Source: Sanderia malayensis (taxonomy: Eukaryota > Cnidaria > Scyphozoa > Semaeostomeae > Pelagiidae). From it: a DNA stretch of 64,000 bases. Below, one piece after another: positions 13,605 through 25,835 of this stretch. Position 1 is the stretch's first letter. Every line of letters starts with the position of its first letter. The position numbers and the translations under genes are program-made. The stretch spans positions 1-64,000 of the forward strand of contig RQOL01000817.1 in assembly GCA_013076295.1 (NCBI GenBank), written 5' to 3'. The notes beneath the pieces are model-generated. The model was not told the DNA's origin, did not search any database, and saw nothing but the letters and a program-made list of their open reading frames with translations.

Positions 13605-13635
13605 CTTACCATGGATACGTTGTATCCATGGTAAG
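13605..13635. other. Perfect subterminal palindrome of KDZ-A
   Basis: A 31-bp near-perfect palindrome: CTTACCATGGATAC, a short centre, then GTATCCATGGTAAG. It overlaps the inner edge of the right terminal inverted repeat by about 3 bp. No equivalent lies inside the left terminal repeat. It may be a transposase or hairpin site; function is inferred. Confidence 0.6.
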
Positions 13636-13713
13636 TTGCCTCGTTTTGATTTAATTGTTATATTGCCTATTGTTACAGTGGTTGGAGAAGAACCAAATTT
13701 TGGCTCTTTTTAT
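13633..13713 (-). repeat. KDZ-A right terminal inverted repeat
   Basis: Exact reverse complement of 2111-2191. Five bases (TCCTG) separate it from the target duplication at 13719. Confidence 0.9.
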
Positions 13714-13727
13714 TCCTGAATCTACGG

Positions 13728-16700
13728 GTAGAAACAAAAGAGAAATCACAATAGTGGTAAACTTAAAATATTTGATAAAGAAATGATACCTGCACAAACG
13801 TAACGTGACCTGTTTTTGTAATTAAAAGCAAGGAAAAACAATAGTTTTTGTCATATGAGACGAAGTAGTGATAAATAATCGGGTTAGCTTGTAGTTATTA
13901 AAACACGTTGAAAGTAGGTACTTACTCAGCGATAAATATAAGAATAAGATTAACTATAATTATAGCCTTTAGAAAATTTGGCCGGTTAAAAATAGACAAA
14001 ATCTATAATTATGGAGGCGGGATTTCTATTGTACTACTGTACTACATCGCCTCCGTGATTGGTTTATACGCGTCTTGTGATAAAAAAGGAGGGAAAAATC
14101 TCGTGGAAAGGGATTTCCCCTTCGTCCTTCTGACTTTTAAAGGTGGGAAGGAGAAGATTAGCACGTGATAGACTGGTTGGACTCAAAGAGATAGGAGATA
14201 AGATAAGAAACATTATAAACTTTAAAATTTATGTTATGTTCATTTTACCGAGTATTTACGGTTGGTTTAACAATATTAATACTTTTTAAACAATATATTA
14301 TCGTTCAATTCGGCAAGTTGATAGACTTGGAGGGTGGAGACCACAGGGCTTCGATGCATCAAGTTGATAAAAAGTGGCCGCAGTTGGAGGGTGACATAGC
14401 GTCTGGAGTATAAGCCTCGTTAGCACCGTAAATGATGTAAAATACGATCTCAGTGGTTGTGTTATGGAGTGGGCACGTGTGCACGTCTCGTCTGTCCCTG
14501 CAAGAAAAAGACAAAGGAAAAGAACAAAGACAAATGAAACAAAAGAAACGTTGTAACAATCTCTTGCGTGACTGAATTTTATTCGCGAAATTATTATTAT
14601 TATATTGTAAGTAAAAGGCTGCGTGGCAGATAGCGTTGACGACCAAAGGAGGGGACAAAATCGGAGGAATAAGAAAAATGGTAATAATATTATTTGATCT
14701 TTGTCAATCTTTTCAATCAAACACTATTAAGCAAACTATAATCAGTTATGGTGTGTTTAACTTGAATTGTTATCTATCAATTATAGAATTTGTACATATT
14801 GAAAGAGAATATGCATCCTTTCATAAAAATTAGTCAACATGCATGGCAGGCCTGGGTAAGTTTGTAACTTTAGTTTTCTATGAAATTTCTTAGAAAAGAA
14901 GGGAAATTCAGAGCAATTGCATAGTAATAATAGAAATCTGTTCTCCTTTTGTGTTTTGGTGGGCTAGCTGACACTGATATAAGCAATGAGTGTTGGCATT
15001 GCTGTAACCTGAAAAGTATTGTAAATTATTGAAACTGTGTGTTTGGTTAATGGTTTCACTTAATTTTATTGTTGCTTGCAGGTGCTGATAGCTGAACAGA
15101 AAAGGAAAGGATGTCCCTGCTTGGTTTTTTGTGTGGTAAGTGCCTAATTAATTTGTGGGTTTTTTAAATTAGAACAATAATATATCAATCGAACTGAATA
15201 TTTCGATGAACGGAATTTGGAACTATTTAAACAGGAAAAAGCATTGACCATGCATAAATATGGGAAATTTGTGAGATTGATTGGTAGGCCAAAAAAGGTA
15301 AGCCATTATTAGTATGAATAATTCATGCATGATCAAGGCCACTAAGCTACAAAACAACAGAACTACAAACTATCAAAGTACATAACTTAACTACAAACTA
15401 TCGAACAACATAACTACTTAACTACAAACTATTTACAAACTACCTACAAACAGTAAAAACCTGCATATAAGATCCTCCATCTTATTTTGTAGGCTATTTT
15501 GGTAGTGAAGAATGGAAAACAATCGGTAAACTATAAGACAATATCATGTGAACATGACTATGAAAAAATACATAGAAAAATGGAATATTCGGTGGTAGGT
15601 TCTTAAAAATAGGAGGTTCTTATATGTAGGTTTTTACTGTATAACTATGTACAGTATCTACATATTAAAGTAAGAAATTTTTACAATTTTGGCACCGCGT
15701 GCCAATTCGGCCTGCTCTGGCGTAAGTTTGTGGGAAGGGTTTTGGGTGAGACCACCTTCCCACGCTCTTTTTTGGGGGCCTTTCTTTTTTGCTGGCCAGC
15801 AATTTTTACAAAGGCCTCTTTTTGTGTTCTGTAAATTAACACACATAAGACTGATATGTTAAAGGTTGTTAACATTTTGTAAAAAGATGCAATGCCATTG
15901 TTAAAGTGTGTATGATAAACATGTGAAATACAATGTAAAAAGGTGTACGTACACAATTTCATTTGTTGGGATTCTTCTCCCCGTCACGAAAACAAAGTTG
16001 AATCGTTTGCCGGCCAATTCGGGGAATTGGTCGGCACATTGCTTTTTAAGAGCAGAAATACTGCTATATGTTATTTCCTAGGAGAAAAAGAGCATGGAAA
16101 GAATAATGGGTGATAGCAGTTATGAAGACGAGAAATGTACTAATAAATATATTAATGTATTTAATATAATTACTTTGGTGTCTTTGCCAACAGTTATGAC
16201 AATTTGCTTGTCCTTTGGCTTTGCATTTGCCATGTTGAAATGTTCTTAAAATGAAATGTTGAAATGCATGTAAAATTAGTATAAGGTTAATGGAAAATGC
16301 TGCTGAAGGAGAGATATGAAGAATTTGAAAATGTTGTATATCTCAATTAACAATATATTCTGATAATATTGTGGGAATGAATATATGAAGAGCAAAGATT
16401 GAAAATCATAGCAATAGGAGAAGATACTTACAAATCTGAATGAGCAGGTAACTTAAATAACGAATGCTGAAGTAAACAAAGGTAAGTAGTGTTAAAAGTT
16501 GTTACACAGTGACTGTAAAATTGTTGTTAATAACTATGGATACATTTAAGGCTGTTTTAGTTAATATGGCTTTGTGTTCTTAAATGTTTAAACTTTCAAA
16601 AGTTATTTAGAAAAATTTTTCACTTACTTGAATTTGGTGCGATCGAGATCTGAAAGACTTTTGCGCGCTCAAGTCAAAGCTATTGTCTTTCGAAACTATA

Positions 16701-17092
16701 GCAACAATATCAAGATGGCCCCACAGAAAAGAATGAGATCGAGGTCTTCTGGAAGTATGGAAACAACGTGGTGTTGGGTGAATTCCGATGTTACAATAAT
16801 TCTGCATAGTGAAAGTATGAATGGCAAAGACTATAGATTAAAGTGAACTACGAATTAGTGTAAAAATAGAGAGGGTATGTTAAGTTGAACAATAATCAGG
16901 TAATGCATAAGTAGATATAAATGGACATTTATTAAAGGTTGACTCCCACACTAAATAATGCTGTGATTATTCAGTAAACTTCTTTCATTTCCCTATAAAT
17001 CACAATGAAATGACAACACTATTCAGTGTGAAAATTTACATGTCATAAGTTTTAATATATTTATGACTTTATTATATATTATTTATTCTTTG
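13728..17092. other. 5' non-RepHel part of left Helitron copy
   Basis: This stretch is conserved in inverted orientation with 53098-56409. It holds no long ORF. Exon-like pieces on the + strand are flanked by AG/GT: about 15083-15135 (AEQKRKGCPCLVF), 15235-15298 (EKALTMHKYGKFVRL) and 15493-15526 (AILVVKNGKQ). They can be joined in frame and are also recognisable in the right arm, so they may be a captured gene fragment; I do not recognise the protein. The rest is AT-rich noncoding DNA. Confidence 0.4.
15658..15962 (-). pseudogene. Small ORF shared by both Helitron arms (left copy, frameshifted)
   Basis: The N-terminal frame (from the ATG at 15962) reads MKLCTYTFLHCISHVY and continues through a basic QQKRKAPKK stretch. 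The C-terminal sequence that matches the right copy (LTPEQAELARGAK..., ISYFNM end) is in another frame. The right arm has one continuous frame (54223-54528). The left copy therefore has a frameshift. Product unknown. Confidence 0.4.
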
Positions 17093-17204
17093 ATGGATTG
17101 TTATTTGATTGTCTTTCTTTATTATGTAAACAAAAATAAATAAAATGTTATGAATTAATATTGATAATATGATATATACAATATTTTTTCAATGACTGTT
17201 TTGA

Positions 17205-18107
17205 ATGTGGCAGTTTTTCTGCAAGGTATATAACTTGTCTGTTCTCTACTGTACCATACTATATATTTCATTGTGTTATACATTACCATATACTACTATA
17301 CATTATTATACATTAATATATATACCATACATTACTATACACACTGTACATTACTATACCTACATACAAACATACTATACCTACTATAAAAACATACCAT
17401 ACCTATTATAAAACCATACTATGCCTACATACTATAAAAACATAATATACCTACTATACCTACTATAAAAACATACTATACCTACTATACCTACTATAAA
17501 AACATACTATACATACTATACCTACCGTAAAAACATACTATACGTACTAAAAAACATACTATACATACTATACCTACCATAAAAACATACTATACCTACT
17601 AAAAAACATACTATACCTACTATACAAACATACCATACCTACTATAAAACCATACTATACCTACATACTATAAAAACATACTATACCTACATTACAAACA
17701 TACTATACCTACTATAAAAAATACTATACCTGCATACCTACATACATACCTACATACATACATACATACATACATACATACATACATACATACATACATA
17801 CCGTACAATACATACCCTACAATACATACCCTACAATACATACCCTGCATACATACCCTACAATACATACCCTACAATACATACCCTACAATACATACCC
17901 CACAATACATACCCTACAATACATACCCAACAATACATACCCTACAATACATACCCTACAATACATACCCTACATAACATATGCTACTATACATACCCTA
18001 CAATACATACCCTACAATACAAACCCTACAATACAAACCCTACAATACATACCCTTCGATACATACCTTACAATACATACCCTACAATACAAACCCTACA
18101 ATACATA
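17205..18107. repeat. AT-rich simple repeats, (CATA)n and 14-bp minisatellite
   Basis: 17205-17755 is built of irregular TACTATACCTAC and ATAAAAACAT words. 17757-17800 is (CATA)n. 17803-18107 is a minisatellite of unit CATACCCTACAATA. The same 14-bp unit forms arrays at 19371-19590 and 21481-21642. Open frames here are repeat artefacts. Confidence 0.85.
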
Positions 18108-18834
18108 CCAGTTTAAATGGGGAAAATCGTGCAAATAGCGCCTGAAAAATTCTAACTTTGACTTTGTTTTCATTGGGCCTAAGCGTTGCAAGCATGCCTA
18201 AGCAAGGCCTACTACAAAAATAACAACTCTTTCAACTAAAATACAGCTGTTACCTGCGTTCCGAATTGCTTCCTGCAACTCTCCAGGGGTCTTTGAAACA
18301 ATTAGCAGCTCTTTACGAAGATAAATCAGGTCGTAAAACACTTTGCAAGGCGCCCTTTGTGTGCAAAAGAAAAACACGCGTCTTCTCCAATGTACCTACT
18401 GCAACCCGAGGGCAAATAATGAGTCGCGCGAAAAGAGCCAATCAAATTGCAGGAAAAGGCGAAACAGGTCACGTGAAGAGCGACTACTCTTTTCGAAAAT
18501 GGAGTCGGGGACGCGAATTTGGAAGTTTCGCCAGCGTAAACCGTCGTTTTTTCGTGATAGCACAATTAGTGGAGTAATTAATAGAAAAAAACTCAAAAAT
18601 TCTTTTAAAATAGGCATCCAAAAATAGATAACTTTTGCCTACTCCAGAAACGGAGCCTTTCCATGCAAGTGTCAACCTTTTGCGACCCCATTGAAAAAAG
18701 CCTTATTGATCACAGATTCGCCGTTTCGTCCCATTGTTTTTGGGCGTTCGACCTATTGTTTCGGCTTGAATCTATTGTTTTAGGCAGAGTTTCGCCACCG
18801 TCACGTGACATCGCAGAATAGTAATATTAGACTA
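18108..18834. repeat. 0.7-kb interspersed repeat, copy 1
   Basis: It starts near AGTTTAAATGGGGAAAATCG and ends near CGCAGAATAGTAATATTAGAC. A second near full-length copy is at 20217-20994 and partial copies are at about 43966-44207 and 46550-46985. Diagnostic parts are a CACGTGA motif pair and three CTATTGTTT/CCATTGTTT words about 20 bp apart near the end. No coding capacity; likely non-autonomous. Confidence 0.75.
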
Positions 18835-19590
18835 GGGGTCATCACTCGCTTCGCTCGTTCGCCCCAGTCCGTCAAGTAAAAAATGCTTAATTTGGTTGGC
18901 GCGCTGCGCGCGCTGCATTCGCTCCTGCTCATGCCCATACATACATAAATACATACATACATACATACATACATACATACATACATACATACATACATAC
19001 ATACATACATACATACATACATACATACATACATACAAACATACCTACATACATACATACATACATACATACATACATACATGAGCCGGGTTCGGGCTTC
19101 GCTCCCTCCCCGGAGCCCGTCAAGTAGATAAAGCTTAATCTGGTTGGCCCGCTTTGCACGCTGCATTCGCTCCCGCTCATGCCCATACATACATACATAC
19201 ATACATACATACATACATACATACATACATACATGAGCCGGGTTCGGTCGCTTCGCTCCCTCCCCGGAGCCCGTTAAGTAAACAATGCTTAATCTGGTTG
19301 GCGCGCTTCACGCGCTGCATTCGCTACCGCTCATGCCCATACATACATACATACATACATACATACTACATACTTACCCTACAATACATACCCTACAATA
19401 GATACCCTACAATACATACCATACAATACATACCCTACAATACATACCCTACAATACATACCCTACATAACGTACCCTACAATACATACCCTACAATACA
19501 TATCCTACATAACATACCCTACAATACATACCCTACTATACATACCCTACAATACATACCCTACAATACATACCCTACAATACATATTAC
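18835..19590. repeat. GC-rich repeat units alternating with (CATA)n and minisatellite
   Basis: Three copies of a roughly 105-bp GC-rich unit (18835-18940, about 19082-19186, about 19233-19338) each contain CGCTGCATTCGCT and CTCATGCCCATA. They alternate with (CATA)n tracts (18941-19081, 19187-19232, 19339-19370). A 14-bp minisatellite follows to 19590. The GC-rich unit is related to the 46.0-46.5 kb array. Confidence 0.85.
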
Positions 19591-20216
19591 GATGCAACAT
19601 TTCTAAAGAAAATAAAGGTGGGAGGGCGAATCTTCCTTCCTGCCAAGCGACCGCCCCGCGCCCACGCTGCCCCCTGAAAACTGTTTCTGAAAGTTGATAG
19701 CTTCAGTGTGAAGAAAAAGGTGCTTTCAAAAATTTAATCCGTCCTGGAAAATTTAAACTCAATCTGTAATAAAAATTATATCAAACTGTAGCTAAGGAAA
19801 CAGCGAACACGTTGCAAATAGTCTCAACTCTTAAATAAGTAATACTGAATTCTTAGAGACCATTTGGTGGAAGTGGTTTGAATGAAATTTCGGAGCCGTG
19901 CAAAAATCAAAACCTTTGAACACACTTTAGCAAGTAAAAATAGTATTTACCGTGGCAAATAGTGACCCAGTTGAACTCAAAAAACACCAACATGAAGGTA
20001 ATATGTTGGGGAACAATTATCGAAAGTGTTTGGGTAAAAAATAATCAATTGTGGCAGGCTAAAATTGAATTTTCGCAAATGCAAAAACTAACGGGTGTTG
20101 CGTGAAAAATTGCTCCTTCCCGAGTGAAAGGGAACTTTGTTGGAAATCGTACAAAGACAAAAAAAAAACAAAAAAAACAACACATTATTTTAGTTGTGTT
20201 ATCAGACAACACTTGT
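19591..20216. other. Unassigned noncoding stretch
   Basis: No ORF, tandem repeat or motif that I recognise. It lies between two repeat blocks and contains a short A-rich run near 20160. Confidence 0.5.
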
Positions 20217-20994
20217 CAAAAATTTAAATGGGGAAAATCGTGCAAATAGGGCCGGAAAAATTCAAAACTTTGACCATGGCCTAAACGTTGTTAGCATGCC
20301 GAAGCAACAATGGCGGTCGCCTACTACAAAACCCACAACTATTTCATTCAAAAAACAAAACAAAGCTATCACCTGTGTTCTCTATTGTTTCCTGCAACTC
20401 TCCAGGGGTCTTTCAAGCAATTAAGAGGTCTTTACAAAGATAATTCAGCTGGTAAAACGCTTTGAAAGGCGCCCACCTCACTTTTTGTGTACAAAACAAA
20501 AACACGCGTCTTCTCCAAAAGTACCTGCTGTTCAACCCGAGGGCTAATTTGCATGATAACGAAAAACGCGTGACTTTTCACGTGAAGTCACGAAAGAGCC
20601 AATCAAATTGCAGCAAAAGGTGAAACACGTCACGTGAAGAGCGAACGCTTTCTTCGAAATTGGAGTTGGGGACACGAATTTGGAAGTTTCGCCAGCGTAA
20701 ACCGTCATTTTTTCGTGATAGCACAATTAGTGCAGTAATTAATGGAATAACTCAAAAATTCTTTTAAAATACGCTTCCAAAAATAGATAACTTTTGCCTA
20801 CTCCAGAAACGGAGCCTTTCCATGCAAGTGCCAACCTTGTGCGCCCCCATTCAAAAAAGCCTTATTGATCACCGATTCGCCGTTTCGGCCCATTGTTTTT
20901 GGGCGTTTGACCTATTGTTTCGGGTCGAATCTATTGTTTTTGGCAGGGAAAGTGCATCATCACGTGACTCGGTAGAATATATATATTAGATCTA
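20217..20994. repeat. 0.7-kb interspersed repeat, copy 2
   Basis: Direct repeat of 18108-18834, with the same start (ATTTAAATGGGGAAAATCG), internal CACGTGAAG words and the triple CTATTGTTT-type terminal segment. It ends near 20994. Confidence 0.75.
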
Positions 20995-21480
20995 TTCGCA
21001 CCTTACACACTATATTGGAAGCGAAATACAAATTGGTCAAGAAGGAGTGACAGTGACACCAAATCAATGTGAACAGGTATTACATGTTTGTGGTTTGCAT
21101 ATATGCTATGGTAATGTATGCTTGTTGTATTGCCAGCTTGTTCTTGCATGGAATGTGTGGAAATTGCAATATTGCAAAAAATAGCAGAGTAGCTTAGAAT
21201 GACAAGTACTAAAACAAAGAGATCAGGTACACCCAAGTTTGTGGCAAAGAATTCTTAACTTTGAAATGGGGCTTCCCCAGACTGTAAAGTATGTACTGCT
21301 TGTAGAAGATTTTACGTGCACAAACAAGCTGCCACGTGCAAAACTGCCTGTCAAGTGCGCAAAATTAAAAACTGTACTTGTCAAACATTACCACCATCAA
21401 ACACTACCACCTATCTCCCGCATGGAGAAATCAAACTTTCTAGTATGGGGGCTCCCTTTACCTGAGCCATCACGACAATG
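20995..21480 (+). other. Cysteine-rich open stretch of unknown origin
   Basis: Between two repeats, one + strand frame around 21270-21440 encodes a Cys-rich segment (CKVCTACRRFYVHKQAATC then CTCQ), but stops precede it. Possibly a decayed exon. I do not recognise it. Confidence 0.25.
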
Positions 21481-21642
21481 ACAATACATACCCCACAATA
21501 CATACCCTACAATACATACCCTACATTACATACCCTACAATACATACCCTACACTACCTACCCTACAATACATACCCTACAATACATTCCCTACAGTACA
21601 TACCCTACAATACATACCTTACAATACATACCCTACAATGTA
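21481..21642. repeat. 14-bp minisatellite
   Basis: About eleven copies of CATACCCTACAATA with small variants, immediately before the first recognisable KDZ-B transposase exon. Confidence 0.85.
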
Positions 21643-22094
21643 TTACGATATTTTTCATATTACAGGGCATGTCTGTTGTTGAGCAGTCATGTCTTTTTCA
21701 AGTTTTGAAAGCAAAATCAGTGATGCAAATACGTGGAAATACTGATTACCTCATTCAAGATTTTGATACTGAATGGCCGATGTTGAAGGTAATATTTTTC
21801 AGCCTTTGTTGTCATGCTATTGTTTATTATCTTTTGGAAATTTAATATAATTTAATTTTTTATATTTTTGAATTATTAGCTTCAGAGGTACTGTATTGTG
21901 TCAAGGGTTCCCATTATGTGTTACAACAATCTGCAATGTTTAATCTGGGCCATGAAAGCCATACCAACTTTGTTAGAAATTTAAGCAGAGAAATTAATCA
22001 TGGTGCACAAGGTAAGTTAAAATATATCAATTGGTTTTTTTTGCACATTACTTTAATATGAGCCAGTTTAGTTAACACTAGACACCTGTTTAAG

Positions 22095-22190
22095 TGACAA
22101 TGTCCACCCACTTCGTGTAACAGCAACACACATTTCTAGAATTAGAAATAAGATTGTGGGTTCAAATCCCACAGTGCTGTTTGTCATTGA
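22095..22190 (+). repeat. tRNA-like SINE copy
   Basis: A T-arm-like hairpin GTGGGTTCAAATCCCAC lies at 22156-22172, preceded by GTGTAACAGCAACACA, which resembles an A-box region. It sits in an intron of the KDZ-B transposase. Confidence 0.55.
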
Positions 22191-25100
22191 CATGGTCATC
22201 CAGCATTTTATATCAAATATGTCAAGATAAGGCAATAGAATAGTCTTGCTCTGGTTTGAAAAATTGGTTGTAACTTTTGTGAAACTTTTGTAAACTCCTT
22301 TTTCATATAGCGCTTAAGGAGATGCTTAAAGAAAAATTTGCTGACTGCATTCATATGAACATATGCTTTGAAGTGTTTAGTGTTTGCGAAATATTCAATG
22401 GAGTAACAATGCCAGCAATAAATGAAGGTATGTAAAAATGTTCATGTACATCATGTACAAATACATTTTATGCCACTTTAAACATGTGATGTTTAAATAT
22501 TTGGCTCTGCTTCATAATAACACAATTTTTTGATAATTTTTAATGCAATTTTAAATTTTGTAAAAACACTTCTCTATTACCTTTCAAATTTCAATTATTT
22601 TATAGACATATACACAGACCACTGGTATCATCAGGTAGTGGCAAAAATAACCATATTCCTAAAATACAATAAATTATTGAGCAATATCTGAGCTTGCAAA
22701 CCATTTTTCTTTTATCTATTTCATATCTGGTACTTTATTGGCCCTTTTTACACTGCCCAAATTATGTGAATCCTAACATATATTCTGTAATTTTTCATCA
22801 AATTTCTTAATAAAATAAAATCAATTATTGATTGATATTTTTTGCACTTCTGAGCTCTTTTTCCCAAAGTTGATTGTCTTGCTGCTTTCTACATTTCCTT
22901 TAATTTTGTTTTTGTCCTTCTCCCTTTTTTCTATCCTCTCAGTTTTTGGTATTCAAAATCAAGTCACTTCTGTCATCTTTTAAACTTGCCCATGGAAGAA
23001 AGTTCCCATTTTTATATTGATATTTTCATGTGTGTTGTTTTCAAGTATGTGCACCTAGTCGGGTTTTCACATAAAATCCCTATAAAGTATAAAAATATGT
23101 TATTTGTAACAGAAATCAACGTCATTTAGGGCCAGTGTAAAGAGCCGATTGGGTAAGAAGTTATCTCTCTTTGGCCATACTTTATTCATTGTAACCATCA
23201 AAGTTTTTTTGCAGGGTTTGTCTACATTAGTTCAGCTACCATTGTCTGGAAAGTCGATGGTAATTGTAAAACCACCACTTGACTCATTTGGAATTGTTGG
23301 TGCTGATAGAAGGGGTTTCAGATGTCTTACTTGCGCGTCTACTCGATATTCCTGCAATTATATATCTTGCGTAAAGTCGACTCTTGCAAGAAATGGAACA
23401 GACAAGGATATACCTGATTGTTTGCTCGATATGGTCCAGCAACATGAATACATTCGAAATTCAGCACCAAAGGGACACTCTCGTCTGGCAGTTTCAACAA
23501 TGAAAATTCCATTCTCTGTTCAGCACTCTCAGAGAAGTTTGTTTACTGGGTTTTTAAATGGTATTGTTGACACTGTTGAAGATCGTTTTATAATAATAGA
23601 TGACTTTGCATCATCCATGTGCAGCATTTGCAAGGCGGATTTATGAATTGAAATTCAATGGATGAATAACAAGAAGTTTTACACTCAAAAGTATATATCT
23701 GATGTTTTGGATGAGTGTTTTTGGACCGTCGTTTCTAAAGTAATATAAAAAGTAAGTTGACGTTAGGGATAGGGCATTGGAACGATATATGTTATCCTTT
23801 CAATAATGTATTTTCATTGCTAGTACCATTCAAAATTTGCAGTAATGTAGCGTGTAGAGAAGTTGCAAAGTATGATGGGTGCAGCAAGGGAATTTTAAGC
23901 ATGGAAGATTTTCTTGTTGGTCATGATGTTCTACGAAATTATATGCACAATTTCATAACTGGAGATAGGTATGTTGATTATTAATGTACGATTATGCACG
24001 CTTTTGAGGCTCTTGAGTCACGCATTTTGATATAGGGAAAGCTAGTAGAGTATGGGGATCTGGGGGCACGACTTCAGAGCCTTTTCAACGTTTTTATTGC
24101 TAGAAAACGCATCAGTTGTGCAATATGCACTGGTTAATTCACAAGCAAATGATGATATTTTGATATCTATTTAAGGCCTACTACAGACGACGTGCCAGCG
24201 CCGTGCCAGAAAAGTGCGAGCACGGCACGGCGCCAGCACGCCCTGGCACGCCTGTTCGATTCAGACATCGTGCCAGAAAATAAATCACAGAATTTGTGAA
24301 GCCAATGCGGAGGAGCAAAATAGGTAAATTAGTGGAAACAAAATGGCGCCTTACAGTACATCTGCACGCGCTCTTCTTCTGCAGCGTATGCTACTTGCCA
24401 ATAGAAAACGTAAGGAAATGTTCCACAAAATCATTTTGTTGATACAAGCTATGAAGGTCGGGATGTTAGTTTTGCTGATTTGTATTTTGGCATTTGCTGG
24501 TGCTGGTGGATTAGGCCTAGGCCTAGGCCTACGAGAAAGAAGTAGACGTAAAATCAGACGTTTAAGCAGAAATACTTATTGGTGGAACAAAGCATCACAG
24601 GACTATTCAGATCAGCAATTTAAGAAAATTTTCCGAGTTTCGAAAGGAACATTTAAATACATTTTGGAAACAATAAAAAATGATATTTCTAAGGAAACTG
24701 TCACGGAAGAGCCTATTTCTCCTGAGAAGCGCCTATCAATTTGTCTGCTTCCTTTAGGCAGAGGAGATTACAATCATACAATATCTGAACTGGTTGGTGT
24801 CGGTGAATCGACCGTCTGTAATGTCACACAAGAAGTATGTAAGGCACTTGTTACAAATTTGTGGCATCAATACGTAACACAACTGTTCCCCAAAACAAGA
24901 AAAGATGATGGAGATGATAGTTGAAATGGACAGCGAGTGGCAATTTCCATATTCTTTCTGTGCCGTTGATGGTTGCCACTTGCCCATGCAATGTCCAAAA
25001 GGAGGAGCCGAAGCAAGAAAAGAGCATCACAATTTTAAAAATTTTTATTCTCTTATTCTGATGGCCCTTGTCGATGCTAAATATAGATTTATCTGGGCCA

Positions 25101-25835
25101 GTTCAGGATGGGCAGGCAACACACATGATTGAACTGTTTTCCAGTCAACAAAGCTATACAGGAAGATTTTACATGAGAAGCTTATACCAGATATCAGGTT
25201 CTCTTCAAATGATTTAAACATAGGACCAATCATCTTAGGTGATGGTGCTTTTCCCTTACAAGCATGGCTCCAAAAGCCATAATCCAATGCTACTTTGACA
25301 ATGGAACAGAAGTATTTCAACTACAGGCTGAGTTGGGCCAGAATGGTAGTGAACTTGCCATTTGGAATGCTGAAAGGAAGATGGCGTGTGCTGTTACGCA
25401 AATGTGAGGCTTCAAAGGACACTGTAAAATTGTATTCATTGGCATGTGTGGTTCTGCATAATCTTTGCTTGCAAAGAGGGGACACAGTACCAAGGTCTTG
25501 GGACTTGGAACTTGATCACATTGGAAATCACAGAAGACCAACTGACAAAGTTAGGGCCTGTTTATATGGGCAAAAACATCCCGCCTGCCAGCCTCTGAGC
25601 TGTGAGGTGAGATCCCACCTCACAGCACAAACCCTTGTATTTTATATCTTGTGTTTATATGGTTCACGAATTGTCCCGGTCAGGTGAGATCCCACTGGTT
25701 CGATGGTGGGATCTCACCTGACCGGGATGAAAATGTCTCATATAAACGCCGTGAGGTGGGATGAGAGCTGGAAGGTGAGATGAAACCTTAGGAATGCGCA
25801 TGTGCAGGCTTTTCTCAACTCGTGCATTGTTTAAA

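Larger units (their letters stand above)
2107..13718. mobile_element. KDZ-type DNA transposon KDZ-A with OTU-PHD gene and transposase
   Basis: The ends are set by identical 81-bp terminal inverted repeats (2111-2191 and 13633-13713) and by a 9-bp direct repeat AATCTACGG at 2098-2106 and 13719-13727. The inverted Helitron copy in the right arm has a single AATCTATGG at 56410-56418 in otherwise continuous flanking sequence, which is the empty site. Inside are an OTU-PHD gene on the + strand, a 98-bp tandem array, and a KDZ transposase on the - strand. The two genes converge. Assignment to the Kyakuja-Dileera-Zisupton group rests on the transposase motifs. Confidence 0.85.
1..17092 (-). mobile_element. 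Helitron, left copy (5' part, interrupted by KDZ-A)
   Basis: This segment, with 2107-13718 removed, aligns in reverse complement along its length with 53098-58381. Position 1 pairs with about 58381 and position 17092 with the first base after the N gap. It contains the reversed 5' exons of a Helitron RepHel gene (1-1372), followed by about 4 kb of non-RepHel sequence. The element continues beyond the window start, so the rest of RepHel is not visible. The homologous partner stops at the assembly gap, so the true 5' terminus cannot be placed; 17092 is only where comparison ends. Confidence 0.8.

Noticed and set aside
17803..18107. CCCTAC words as possible telomeric repeat
   Set aside because: The unit is 14 bp (CATACCCTACAATA), not a 6-bp CCCTAA repeat.
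18801..19234. Long open frames of repeated MYVC or HTYI residues
   Set aside because: Translations of the (CATA)n microsatellite in all frames; no coding signal.
19154..21708. Open frames rich in IPYNTYPTIHT
   Set aside because: Translations of the 14-bp minisatellite; the 14-bp period is not a codon multiple and no start or splice context exists.
22095..22190. Functional tRNA gene
   Set aside because: T-arm is good but the anticodon stem does not pair and the acceptor is degenerate in this copy; repeated in introns, so a SINE is more likely.
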